A stretch of 55,000 nt of DNA. Source: Cristatella mucedo (Eukaryota; Bryozoa; Phylactolaemata; Cristatellidae). The stretch lies in the NCBI GenBank assembly GCA_009760855.2, contig WPIO01000156.1, positions 87,501 to 142,500 on the forward strand, in the 5' to 3' direction. This document shows positions 36,958 through 46,325 of the stretch, piece by piece. Both the position numbers and the translations under genes were made by a program. Numbering within the stretch: the stretch's first letter is position 1; each line of letters begins with the position of its first letter. The notes under the pieces are model-generated. The model did no database searches. It worked only from the letters and a program-made list of their open reading frames with translations, and had not been told where the DNA came from.

Positions 36958-37668
36958 ATAGCAGTATGTAATGGATTCATGGGATTTGACTTCTGCAACT
37001 CACTGCTTACTGGCCTACCAGCATGTGCGATCAGCCGATTGCAGCTGGTGCAAAACTCCGCAGCTAGGCTTGTCCGTCAAGAGCTTCGCAATTGCCACAT
37101 TACTCCACTTCTCGCCGACCTGCACTGGCTCCCAGTCAAGCAACGGATTGACTTCAAGGTTTTGTCGCTCACTTTTAGGTCCCTTCATTCTATGGCTCCA
37201 GCTTATCTCTCCGACATACTCCCCCATCAGGCCAAGCATCGTACCACCCGCTTTTCGGAATCCAGCAGTCTAGAAATACCTCGTACAAACCTCAAAACCT
37301 TTGGAGACCGTGCATTTAGTTTGTATGCTCCCAAAGCCTGGAACTCCCTCCCGACCTGCGTCAGAACATCCCCTGACCTGACCACATTTAAAAGGAACTT
37401 AAAAACACACCTATTTAGGACAGCATTTAGTGGGTCCCTGTGATTCGTCCTTCACGTGCTTATGCGTGCTGACACTGTGCATGCTGCCACTAACCACATT
37501 TGCATGCTGACCCTGTGCATGTCACCCCTAACCATGTTATTCATTTTGTTTATTTTTCAAGCATGATATTACTCACCATTTAATTGCATTTCCCTTTGCA
37601 GCAAATGTAAAGCGCCTAGAGAGACGAGTTCTCTGAGGGCGCTTTATGAAGTGCATTATTATTATTAT
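36958..37668 (+). mobile_element. LINE family A, C-terminal domain and 3' UTR
   Basis: An open C-terminal domain (DFCNSLLTGLPACAISRLQL through LKTHLFRTAFSGSL) followed by the 3' UTR, GCGCC hairpin and ATT tail. The frame is intact over about 160 residues, so this is a young copy. Confidence 0.85.
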
Positions 37669-37904
37669 AACGTGAATAGACAAGCCACAACAACGAGCAT
37701 GCTATCCAGCTTCGCTTGGGCCTTGGGCACTCGTTGCCTTGCGTGCGTGGCCGCATCGCCGGAGCAGACTTCAGATGCATAACTCGGCGAGATGGGGAAC
37801 GTCCAATATCACGACTTAGTCGGCTGACTTTCGTTATCAAAGAGCCCTTGTGACCTCTCGTCACCTCACATCCGGCAATGCCCGTTGGTCAGGGCCTGAC
37901 AATT
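37669..37904. other. Unique sequence left of the viral block
   Basis: GC about 50 percent, no feature; the composition drops sharply just to its right. Confidence 0.4.
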
Positions 37905-38000
37905 GTTTTCTTCCTTTTACGACATCGTGAAATTTTTCTCCAACCTCGGTTCCACCTTCGGTTGTCAAAAAATTCCCCGATATCGTAAAAGGAAAAAAAC
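37905..38000. repeat. Imperfect inverted repeat at the left edge of the viral block
   Basis: Two 41-bp arms (37905-37945 and 37960-38000) match at 34 of 41 positions around a 14-bp loop. The core is CCTTTTACGA / TCGTAAAAGG. It lies where base composition changes, so it may be a terminal repeat remnant or the end of the element. Confidence 0.7.
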
Positions 38001-38104
38001 ACTCATCACTAAATTCAGTCATTCGTGTTACTTTGTTGAATGAACTGATAGATTTAGTATTTAATTAGCAGAAATACTTAAAAAAAATTGAATTATATAG
38101 AAAA

Positions 38105-38559
38105 ATGCCAGATTTAAGAAAATTTTTTGCCCTTGAAAAATATGTAGAGACTATTCAATTTAATAAAAAAAATTAGATCAAGTCTAATAAAATTAACAAG
38201 AGCTAGCTAATAAAATTAAAATAAATTTAAAATTAACATAAAATTAATCTAATAAAATTATCATACGCAATTAAATTTATAAATATAGTAATAGCATTAG
38301 GAGTAACTGTTTTCAGTACTTATATTCAAATAATCCCAGCTAAAAGTCATGAAGTCACTTTCTTTTCAGCACTATCTGTAATGTTTGTATCAGTTGATGC
38401 TGTATATCAGAAATAGATAAACGTGAAATAAATGCTTTAAATTCTAATTCTGAAATTATTTCAAAGATTACTAATGCATTATCTGATGATGTAACTACAA
38501 AAGAAGAATTTGAAGGACTTGTATTGGGAAGTTCACAAACTGAAGTTAATGTTGGTTAA
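38105..38559 (+). pseudogene. Small viral membrane protein, decayed
   Basis: From about 38270 one frame encodes two adjacent hydrophobic stretches (INIVIALGVTVFSTYIQI, then FFSALSVMFVSV) up to a stop at 38414. A shifted frame then continues to a stop at 38557-38559 with a charged, helix-rich tail. An ATG at 38105 is in frame with the hydrophobic part, but stops intervene in the AT-rich stretch. The gene end overlaps the integrase gene end tail to tail. Function unknown; a small membrane protein is all that can be said. Confidence 0.4.
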
Positions 38560-39420
38560 TTACTTGCAACTCCTCTCTAACTAAACTTCTCTTAACATCA
38601 TTTACGAAATATCTAGTCGGTTGTTCTTGCAATACCATTATTCTAACAATAGTATGTTTCGTCAAACTCCATATCGTATCTGTAGCTCTTCTTTATTTTT
38701 CATCTTCTCCTTCTTCTGGTTCTAATAAATATCTAACAGTTGTTCCTAATTCTAATAACTCTTCTTCTTCTCCTACTTTTCTATGTTATTTGGGTTTCTT
38801 TAGTTTTACTATTTTTTTTTTTGCTTTAATAGGTTTTTCACCAATCACTCTTGTAACACTATTATTTAGATACTCAAAAATCTTTGGTAAACTATCGATC
38901 CACTCTTTATTTATAGTATAATCTCCTTTATTAATACTATCTAATTTCTTTTCATACTGTGCAATAAATACTCTCTCAGCAACTGTTCTATTCATTCTTT
39001 CAACTAATGCAGCACTTTTTTTAGTATTACCTTCTATAACACGTGTTTCGTGTCTTTTCATTTTTTTAGCTAACTCTCCATTGAACTTAGATCCCTGACC
39101 TACTGTTATCTTTTTAGGCCATTTCAAAGGACCTTTACTATAAATAACTTGTATTGCTTGTGTTACTTCTTTAGAAGACTTTGTATTAAGCGGTCTTGAA
39201 TCTTTATATCTACTAGCAATATCAATAACACTCAAAGCATATTTATATCCAGAATCATTAGGCATATATAGAATATCTGCTTGGTGGTTTTCATTAGGTT
39301 CAACTACATTAAAGAAACCTTGTGTAATATTCTTTGGTCTTGGTTTGAATACTTGACTTATATCTGAATCAGGATTGAACTTGCCTTCTTTTTTCTTTCT
39401 TTTAGAGTTAAAAACTACAT
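38546..39420 (-). pseudogene. Retroviral-type (rve) integrase of the viral element
   Basis: The longest open part is 39265-38786, but the same frame continues upstream to about 39420 and downstream to 38548. The first catalytic Asp lies in QADILYM (about 39270-39290), followed by KYALSVIDIASRY. The second is expected before GSKF, where the text reads VGQGSKF, so Asp appears changed to Gly. The Glu in ALVERMNRT is present. Past the first stop (38786) a chromo/SH3-like tail follows with VRYLLEPEE, TDTIWS and VREELQ, typical of Polinton integrases. In-frame TAA stops at 38786 and 38693 inactivate it. Confidence 0.85.
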
Positions 39421-40110
39421 TCTATAGAGAATGGAAATATTTTGAGACACGTTTAAACACATTTAATGAAATTGAATACCTTGAAGCAGGTCATCCTTAT
39501 TGTAAACCACCAAAAAGAAAAAGACCAAAACAAAAGCATGAAATACGTTGTGATAAATGTGATTTAGATATGAGTGAAACAGAATTTGATTCTAGCCATT
39601 CACAAAATAGTGAAATAATAATTTGTTAATACTGTAACATAAATTATAATCATTATAAAAAAGAAAAACCACGCTTCAGCGAAGAGACCCTCGCGTCGGA
39701 AAAGCGAGCTTCGCTTCGGCAAAGAGAGCCTCGCTTCGGCAAAGAGAGCCTCACAACGGCAAAAAAGAGCCTCGCTTCGGCGAAAAGAGCCTCGCTTCGG
39801 GGAAGAGGGCCTCGCTTCGGCATAGAGAGCCTCGCTTCAGAAAAGAGAGCCTGATCTAAATTCTAATTATTATAAAAAAGAAAAACCAACTAAACTATAT
39901 TCTTTAGTAAAGAAACATTTTAAAAGTGGATTTTATATAAACTTAGGCATACATAGATGTTTAGAACATGAATCAATATGTGCTATTTCAAAACTATTCC
40001 CACTTGCTAAAGGTAAGCTTAAAGCATCAAAGTTGAAAGAGTTAATAGTTTTAATAGTTCACTTATACTTTTCAGGAGGGTACATAACTGACCAAGAGGT
40101 TTACCTTTAA
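39412..40110 (+). pseudogene. Viral gene of unknown role with Cys-pair motif, split by a minisatellite
   Basis: The plus-strand frame from about 39412 encodes a Lys/Arg-rich stretch (KPPKRKRPKQKHE), then CDKCDLDM and a further Cys pair, a possible zinc-binding site. A TAA lies at 39627. A GC-rich minisatellite splits it at 39665-39852, and the frame continues to a stop at 40108. The continuation contains SKLFPLAKGKLKASKLKELI. I do not recognise the family; a nucleic-acid-binding role is only a guess. Confidence 0.4.
39665..39852 (+). repeat. GC-rich 20-bp minisatellite in AT-rich viral DNA
   Basis: About nine copies of a unit near AGAGCCTCGCTTCGGCAAAG. It is flanked on both sides by nearly the same 25-30 bp (ending TTATAAAAAAGAAAAACCA at about 39652-39670 and 39871-39889), as if it expanded or inserted with a local duplication. 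Confidence 0.9.
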
Positions 40111-40177
40111 TTTCCCAAGGCTATCAACGAAGTAATACTCAGTTGGTAATCTACTGAAATAAGCATAATACTTTAGA

Positions 40178-40306
40178 ATCTAGTTCAGATACTAGTGTTG
40201 TGTCAGGTGAAATACGTGCAATAAATACTTCTCCAAGTTAACACCACTTGGAGAAGTATTTATTGCACGTATTTCACCTGACACAACACTAGTATCTGAA
40301 CTAGAT
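40178..40306. repeat. Perfect 61-bp inverted repeat with 7-bp loop
   Basis: Arms 40178-40238 and 40246-40306 are exact complements; the loop is TAACACC. It lies between the convergent Cys-pair gene and fibre gene. Confidence 0.98.
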
Positions 40307-40360
40307 CTAAGGAATACACAATTACTTGCTCCAACAACCATAACATTCAATATCATTATT

Positions 40361-40390
40361 GGGGTTTTATTGGGTTTTATGGGGTTTTAA
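40361..40390 (+). repeat. Three 10-bp units of GGGGTTTTAT type
   Basis: GGGGTTTTAT, TGGGTTTTAT, GGGGTTTTAA in tandem, in the non-coding gap after the palindrome. Too short to call a telomere. Confidence 0.7.
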
Positions 40391-40475
40391 GTCTTATTTG
40401 TCCACGAATAAGGTGTTGATAGACTTAGTATTTAATTTAATGCTTTAGGGTCCATTGAGATTGATATTACTTCCG

Positions 40476-41012
40476 TTAATTTTTAGCTGTTTTATCTACA
40501 TAATTCTTTGTTGCAACATCAGAAGGATTAACAGGTTCTGCAGCATTTGCTATTGAATTTTCACCCATATGGATATTTTTTGTTGAAGGAAATGCTTTCA
40601 ATAAAACATCTCTTTTCATCCCACCATAAGTAACACAATAGTCATCATTTAGAACAACTGAATTGGTATTTCCTGAATTCCAATAATTAGATGTTATAGC
40701 AAAACTATTCATGTTTAAATCTCCTAACATTGTATCACCAGTTTTTTTAACATAATTATTTACTTGACTAACATTTTCTCTATCAGCAGGATTAATACCA
40801 GCACCAAGATTTGTAATACGTTTACCAGCAAGATTCATTGTTATTCCTGAATTAACAACAAAGTTTGCATCAGCATAAGATTTTGTTATTGCATCAAAGT
40901 CATTAACAGGATCTGCTAAATTTATAATTCAATTTCCATTCGCATCAAGATCTGAAGGAATGAAACCATTATTCTTTGATACATAGTCTTCGTTATGAAA
41001 CTTTCTGTTCAT
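40476..41012 (-). pseudogene. Phage-type fibre/tail-fibre-like protein of the viral element
   Basis: Two fibre-type repeats are clear: GKRITNLGAGINPADRENV then GDTMLGDLNMNSFAI, and later AEPVNPSDVATKNYVDKTAK. The motif MxGDLNM...I.NL..P....DA..K.Y is the hallmark of trimeric phage and large DNA virus fibres. The ATG at 41012 gives 178 residues with one in-frame TGA at 40929-40931; after it the frame is open to the stop. Likely role: host-attachment fibre or decoration. The small ORF upstream overlaps its start by 20 bases. Confidence 0.65.
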
Positions 41013-41130
41013 CTACACCATTGTTTATCAATATTTTAGATCTTTCTAATACTTCTTTAACTATTGGAATAATTCTTGCAAACCTAAAATGATCTTCCTC
41101 TTCAACTACTTGCATTTCTACTTTTTTCAT
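40993..41130 (-). CDS. Small viral ORF (45 residues), unknown
   Basis: ATG at 41130 to TAA at 40993, between the nuclease and fibre genes, overlapping the fibre start by 20 bases in another frame. The product is acidic then mildly hydrophobic (VVEEEDHFRFARIIPIVKEV). No family recognised; kept because its spacing fits a compact viral gene row and it has no stops. Confidence 0.35.
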   Translation of the reverse strand: MKKVEMQVVEEEDHFRFARIIPIVKEVLERSKILINNGVDEQKVS

Positions 41131-41137
41131 ATAGTAT

Positions 41138-41782
41138 TTAGTATTTGATATCATACCCATTACCTTTTACATTATTAAATCTACCGTAATCGGAGATTAT
41201 ATTAAACTCAAAATCAAAGTACTTTTCATCCTTAAGTAAAAACATAAAAAGTGGTTCTCTAATCGGCATATCAAATTCAAACTTTATAGGTATTCTAACA
41301 TTTCCTGTTGCTATGTAATCTAAAGGTGGTGTATAGCAATTCAAGCCCGGAATACATATTTTGAATTCAGAATAGAAACATCTTCTTAGTTTTAACACAT
41401 ACAATCCAAGTAAACACTGCGCTAAATATTGTTTTGGAATAAACTCTTTAACTATCTTTCTATTCTATAAACATTTTATCTCAATCAATGTATCTTTATC
41501 TATAATTCCATCAGATGAATATTTATACACTTCATCACTAGTAAAACAATCGTTTGAATTCTCGATATTTCTATTTAACTTAATTTCTAGAAATTTAGCG
41601 GCAATAGGTTCGATCACCTTTCCAAATAACATCTGAGGAAATCTCATTGGTTGAGAGTTAGAAATATATTTTTTTAGTTTTCTATTTGAAATTAATTCTA
41701 TATCATAATCTGTTTGTGAACCGAATATCATATCATTTCCTAGAATAAATTCAATTTCTGATCCTCCAACATTTAACTTCAT
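41138..41782 (-). pseudogene. YqaJ-like (lambda-exonuclease fold) viral nuclease with one stop
   Basis: The first 105 codons hold FGKVIEPIAAKFLEIK (an active-site Glu in helix context), the Asp in SDGIIDKDT and the E-x-K motif in LIEIKCL, the metal-binding core of this nuclease fold. A TAG follows at 41465-41467. The same frame then continues 108 codons to 41138 with QYLAQCLLGLYVLKLRR, the family's Tyr/Gln helix. The N-terminus looks short for the family. Expected role: 5' to 3' exonuclease in viral DNA recombination or replication. Confidence 0.7.
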
Positions 41783-41852
41783 AGACTTTTTTCACTCATC
41801 TGAACCTTGTATAAAATTTGTATTTTCGATTATACCAATTAATCATAATTTG

Positions 41853-43472
41853 TTAAATATCTGATGAATTGAAAAGAGACCTTCCTTTACTACAAGTAAA
41901 AGTTGTTCCATTACCATTTGATGTTAATTCCGCAGTGTTATCACAGGTAGTAATATAATGAATAACAACTGTTGGTGCAGCAGCAGCTGTAATTTCAAGT
42001 TGTGCAGGTATATTTGCAGCAGGAACAGCAGCAACAGCAGCAGTGGCACCAGGTATTGTAGAATTGAATTCAATAGTTACATCAAGTTTTGATGTTGCCC
42101 TAAGAGGTTCATCGTTGTATTGAAGATCAATAACATGAATAGGATAAAGAGTTGACCATTCGGGAAAAGTAACACCAACAGGTTCAGTTAACTCATTTAA
42201 TCCAAGAAATTGTTTCCTAAATGTAGTGAAATCAAGATAAGCAGTTGAACATTTTCCATGTTTTGGATAACTGCTCCTTGCAACTTCTGGATATTGTTTT
42301 GATCCATTAGAAACAACTGTTACGTTTTTAATATCACAATAGTTAAAAGTACAAGGATTTCCAGTGTAGCTATTAAATTTATTATTATTCTGTGCAGCAA
42401 CAATCAACCATCTAAATTTATCAATTTCATTCTGCACGGATAGAGTCTTTGTATATCTAAGGGTTTGATTGTAATTTGTTATGGCTACATTCTCATATCG
42501 CCTAACTCTGTAGTTAGGTTTAATTTTCTTTGACCTCTCACTTGAAATTTCAGCAAGTGATTTTTGAATACTTTCTTTAGGGGAAACACGTGGAACCATT
42601 AATCTCATTTTTGTCATATTAATTTTAAATGCATTCCAAAGACCATTTCCAGCAGCATTAGCTGTTGCTCTACTTTGAATGACATTAACAGTACTATCTG
42701 CAGCAGCACCACTTTTTCCTGTTATTAAAGCATTAAAATCATTTCCATTAACCCTAGTCATTTCAAGAGTTAATTGAGCATTTTAAATTATTTTATTCAT
42801 ATCTGCACAGAATCCAGAAATTCTTGATAATGGAAGTGAAATGCTGAATGTACCAACATTATCTGCAAAAACATTAGATAAACCTCTTCTATGAAGAAAT
42901 ACAATGTTTGAAGTACTAACAGTGGAAGCATTAGGACTTAGGTATGAAAATAGTTTAAGATTAATATTAGCTGCATCAGAAACAGTAAACATATCATCAA
43001 ATAAACTGGCTTCATCTTTTTTACGTCCAGTCGCAGGACCTTCAGTTCTATTATAATCATTTGGGTAATATAGAAGCCCCATAATCGTTGAAACAGCTCC
43101 TATAATTTGTGTTATACTTTCAACCTCTTCAGCACCAAGTCTCACTCTTATTGAATTAAATAACCAAGCACCAGCATTATTAACTAGTCCTGCCGCAAGG
43201 TTGCGATTAGGAGCTTCATACTGAGGAATACCATAATTCACAACACCTTTATGTACTAGAAACTGTCCTTCAAGTAGAAGATAACCATCTGACAAAACAT
43301 AACATGTTTGTTGTTCAGCAGGAACATTGAATGTAACTATTTTATCAGGAATAGTATCAGTTTCATTTCTATTAGTTTGGTAAAATTCTTTATATTGATA
43401 GTCCTTAATATTATAATCGGGAAAATCAGGATCACTCATATCAAGTATAGTATTAATAGGTGCGCTCGCCAT
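41853..43472 (-). pseudogene. Double-jelly-roll major capsid protein with one stop
   Basis: The ATG at 43472 (MASAPIN) opens a 540-codon frame broken only by TAA at 42783-42785, codon 230. The first half carries YLLLEGQFLVHKG, a LFNSIRVRLGAEEVES segment and GLLYYPNDYNRTEG. The stop falls just after GFCADMNKII, where the two jelly rolls join. The second half has WLIVAAQNNNKF and PIHVIDLQYNDEPLRATSKL. Length and motif order match capsid proteins of Polinton/adintovirus-like elements in invertebrates. The coiled-coil gene lies 19 bp upstream, same strand. Except for one base the gene looks intact. Confidence 0.75.
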
Positions 43473-43491
43473 TCTTTCTCTATATAAAAAA

Positions 43492-44091
43492 CTAAAAATT
43501 AATTTTATACTTTTGAATATATAATCCAGCTCCAATTTTCTTTCTCATCATTCCACCATATCCATCAGGTCTTGTTCTCTCTCCAGTAGGTATTACTGAT
43601 TTGATTACTTTCTCAACTTCTTTATATGTTTTTGGATTATTTTCTTTAAGAGTTTCTGAATAGTCTGCTACTTCTTCTTCCATTTTTACTTTACAGCTTT
43701 TTTTAGTAATTGGCTTAAGTCTCTCAAGCATTGTACGTTTAATCTCCAGATCCATTTCTTTAATCTTTCTATCATAATCTTCTTTTTTTCGTTTGTCAAA
43801 TTCATATTCCAATTCTTTCTTTCTTTTTTCTTCTTCAATTTTATCATCCATATCTCTTCGTTTATGGGCATGTTCTTGATCTATCTTTTCGTTTATAGTT
43901 CGTAATTCAGCTAGTTTTCTTTCTTGATGCATCTCAATTCCTTTATTAGGAATGCTCATGCTTAGACCACTTAATCCAGTTAAAACAGGTGCTACTTTTC
44001 CAACACCATCTTTTACTTTATCTAAAGCTCCAGACCCATAATACTTTCCTCTTCTTATATTAACATGACCGATCCTTGCATGACTCCCCAT
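43492..44091 (-). CDS. Viral coiled-coil protein (possible internal capsid protein)
   Basis: Intact 199-residue frame from ATG at 44091. The N-terminus is small and basic (GHVNIRRGKYYGSG), then a Gly-rich amphipathic segment, a long charged coiled coil (about 60-130, repeated EEEKRKKELEYEF-type heptads), and a Gly-rich basic C-terminus (DGYGGMMRKKIGAGL). Its place between the minor and major capsid genes suggests a virion component, perhaps like adenovirus internal proteins; this is inference. No stops, unlike its neighbours. Confidence 0.45.
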   Translation of the reverse strand: MGSHARIGHVNIRRGKYYGSGALDKVKDGVGKVAPVLTGLSGLSMSIPNKGIEMHQERKLAELRTINEKIDQEHAHKRRDMDDKIEEEKRKKELEYEFDKRKKEDYDRKIKEMDLEIKRTMLERLKPITKKSCKVKMEEEVADYSETLKENNPKTYKEVEKVIKSVIPTGERTRPDGYGGMMRKKIGAGLYIQKYKINF

Positions 44092-44220
44092 TTCTCTATA
44101 CTACTTTGAAATTTCTATTGTAGCTACAACATCTGTTATTTTATTAAGTCTTCTTCCATTTTGATCTGTTAAACTAATTTTGAAACTACTCAATGATTCT
44201 ATATCATCTTTTTCAGCTTC

Positions 44221-44992
44221 ATAACATTGCTAAAATTAGGGCTTGTTTGGATAAGGATACCACGTCCAAGTTGGTCCATGCATTCATGACATCCCGTCTC
44301 GACTTCTGCAACTCACTGCTTACTGGCCTACCAGCATGTGCGATCAGGCGATTGCAGCTGGTGCAAAACTCTGCAGCTCGGCTTGTCTATCGTGAGCGTC
44401 GCAGTTGCCACATTACTCCACTTCTCGCCGACCTGCACTGGCTACCAGTGAGGCAACGGATTGACTTCAAGGTTTTGTCGCTCACTTTTAGGTCCCGTCA
44501 TTCTGTTGCTCCAGCCGATCTCTCTGATATACTCCCCCATCAGGCCAAGCATCGTACCAGCCGCTTTTCGGAACCCAACAGTCTACAAACACCCCGTGCA
44601 AACCTTAAATCCTTTGGAGACCGTGCATTTAGCTCGTATGCTCCCAAAGCCTGGAACTCCCTCCCGACCTGCGTCAGAACATCCCCTGACCTGACCACAT
44701 TTAAAAGAAACTTAAAAACACACCTATTTAGAACAGCATTTAGTGGGCCCCTGTGATTCGTCCTTGATGTGCTTATGCTTGCTGACACTGTGCATGCTGC
44801 CACTAACCACATTTGCATGCTGACCCTGTGCATGTCACCCCTAACCATATTATTCATTTTGTTTCTTTTTCAAGCATGATTTTACTTACTATTCTATTGC
44901 ACATCACTTTGCAACAAATGTAAAGCGCCTAGAAAGAGATTAAGTTCTCTGAGGGCGCTTTATCAAGTGCAATATTATTATTATTATTATTA
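44221..44992 (+). mobile_element. LINE family A insertion in the viral gene (1)
   Basis: 5'-truncated copy with an open 187-residue C-terminal frame (DFCNSLLTGLPACAIRRLQL to THLFRTAFSGPL), 3' UTR, GCGCC hairpin and ATT tail. Opposite strand to the viral gene it breaks. Confidence 0.92.
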
Positions 44993-45217
44993 CCTTTTGT
45001 TGGTAAGTACATCACATTTGGAATATGCTAATCAACCTTTTCACCAGGAGCAATGTCACTAACGTCAATAGTATATAAAGATGAAGATTGTTCTAAAACC
45101 CCTTTTCTTTTTTCTTTATAATTAAGTTCTCGATCAACTAAATTACAATCAACACTTATCCATTTTACATCACTATTTTCATGATCAGATTTCATTTTAT
45201 TCCCTGCTTTTTAAGTA

Positions 45218-45783
45218 CCGACCTGCACTGGTTACCAGTCAAGCAACGGATTGACTTCAAGGTTTTGTCGCTCACTTTTAGGTCTTTTCATTCTATGGCT
45301 CCAGCCTATCTTTCAGATATACTACCCCATCAGGCAAAGCATCGTACCACTCGCTTTTCGGAATCCAACAGTCTAGAAATACCTCGTACAAACCTTAAAT
45401 CCTTTGGAGACCGTGCATTTAGCTCGTATGCTCCCACAGCCTGGAACTCCCTCCCGACCTGCATCAGAACATCCCCTGACCTGACCACATTTAAAAGAAA
45501 CTTAAAAACATACCTATTTAGGACAGCATTTAGTGGGTCCTTGTGATTCGTCCTCGATGTGCTTATGCGTGCTGACACTGTTCATGCTGCCACTAACCAC
45601 ATTTGCATGCTGACCCAGTGCATGTAACCCCTAACCATGTTATTCATTTTGTTTGTTTTTCAAGCATGATTTTACTTACTATTCTATTGCGTATCACTTT
45701 GCAGCAAATGTAGAGCGCCTAGAAAGAGATTAAGTTCTCTGAGGGCGCTTTATCAAGTGCAATATTATTATTATTATTATTAC
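45218..45783 (+). mobile_element. LINE family A insertion in the viral gene (2)
   Basis: Shorter 5'-truncated copy starting near the DLHWLPVKQRIDFKV motif, followed by 3' UTR, hairpin and an ATT tail ending before AGCAAAATAG. TACC lies near both edges (about 45214 and 45781), a possible short target duplication. Confidence 0.92.
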
Positions 45784-46325
45784 CAGCAAAATAGTGCGCG
45801 TTTTCATTTATGTCATCTTCTCTTCCACTACCATAATCATAATCAGGAGCGAATGTTCCTTGTTCATTTGATTTAAACCCTAATGAATCTCCAACGCTAA
45901 TAATAACACCTGGCAAATCACTTCCTAGTAAAACAACGTACTCACCTACTATTCTCATAACTATTTTATCACCTTGTCCTACAGTAAAAGCCATGCCGGT
46001 ACTATTTCTTTTAGAAGAATCGTAATAAGACACGATACCACCTAGTGCTCTATTTAATGCTGTCACAATCCTAGTAATATCATAATATCCTGGGGGAATT
46101 GAAACGGAAAAATTATTCGCTGCAGTACGATTTGTTCTAAACCAAAGCATATCATTTTTATAAGAAACAATTCTTACAATGCTTTTATATGTATAAGTAA
46201 ATTCCACTCTTCTAATTCCAACTTTTTTATATGCAGATTTAGAACCAAGCATTATTGGAGAATTGTTAGTTTTAAAATCTGTGTTAGAAGTTCCTTTTAA
46301 TTTAAAAATCATTTTCTAAATAGAT

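Larger units (their letters stand above)
44101..46312 (-). pseudogene. Minor-capsid-like viral protein, split by two LINE insertions
   Basis: Starts at ATG 46312 (MIFKLKGTS). The N-terminal part has beta-rich sequence with SIPPGYYDITRIVTALNRAL, a motif typical of small jelly-roll or penton-like proteins of these elements. The frame is cut at about 45783 by a LINE A 3' end (45218-45783), resumes for about 220 bp with in-frame stops, is cut again by a second LINE A copy (44221-44992), and ends at 44101 with a tail containing TDVVATIEISK. The identity as penton-like protein is tentative. Confidence 0.5.

Noticed and set aside
39665-39852. CRISPR-like array
   Set aside because: Units are contiguous and nearly identical with no unique spacers; it is a minisatellite in animal DNA.
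40361-40390. Telomere
   Set aside because: Only three imperfect 10-bp units inside the element; far too short.
38693-42785. Alternative genetic code in the viral genes
   Set aside because: All three stop codons appear in frame, once or twice per gene, which fits nonsense decay better than reassignment of one codon.
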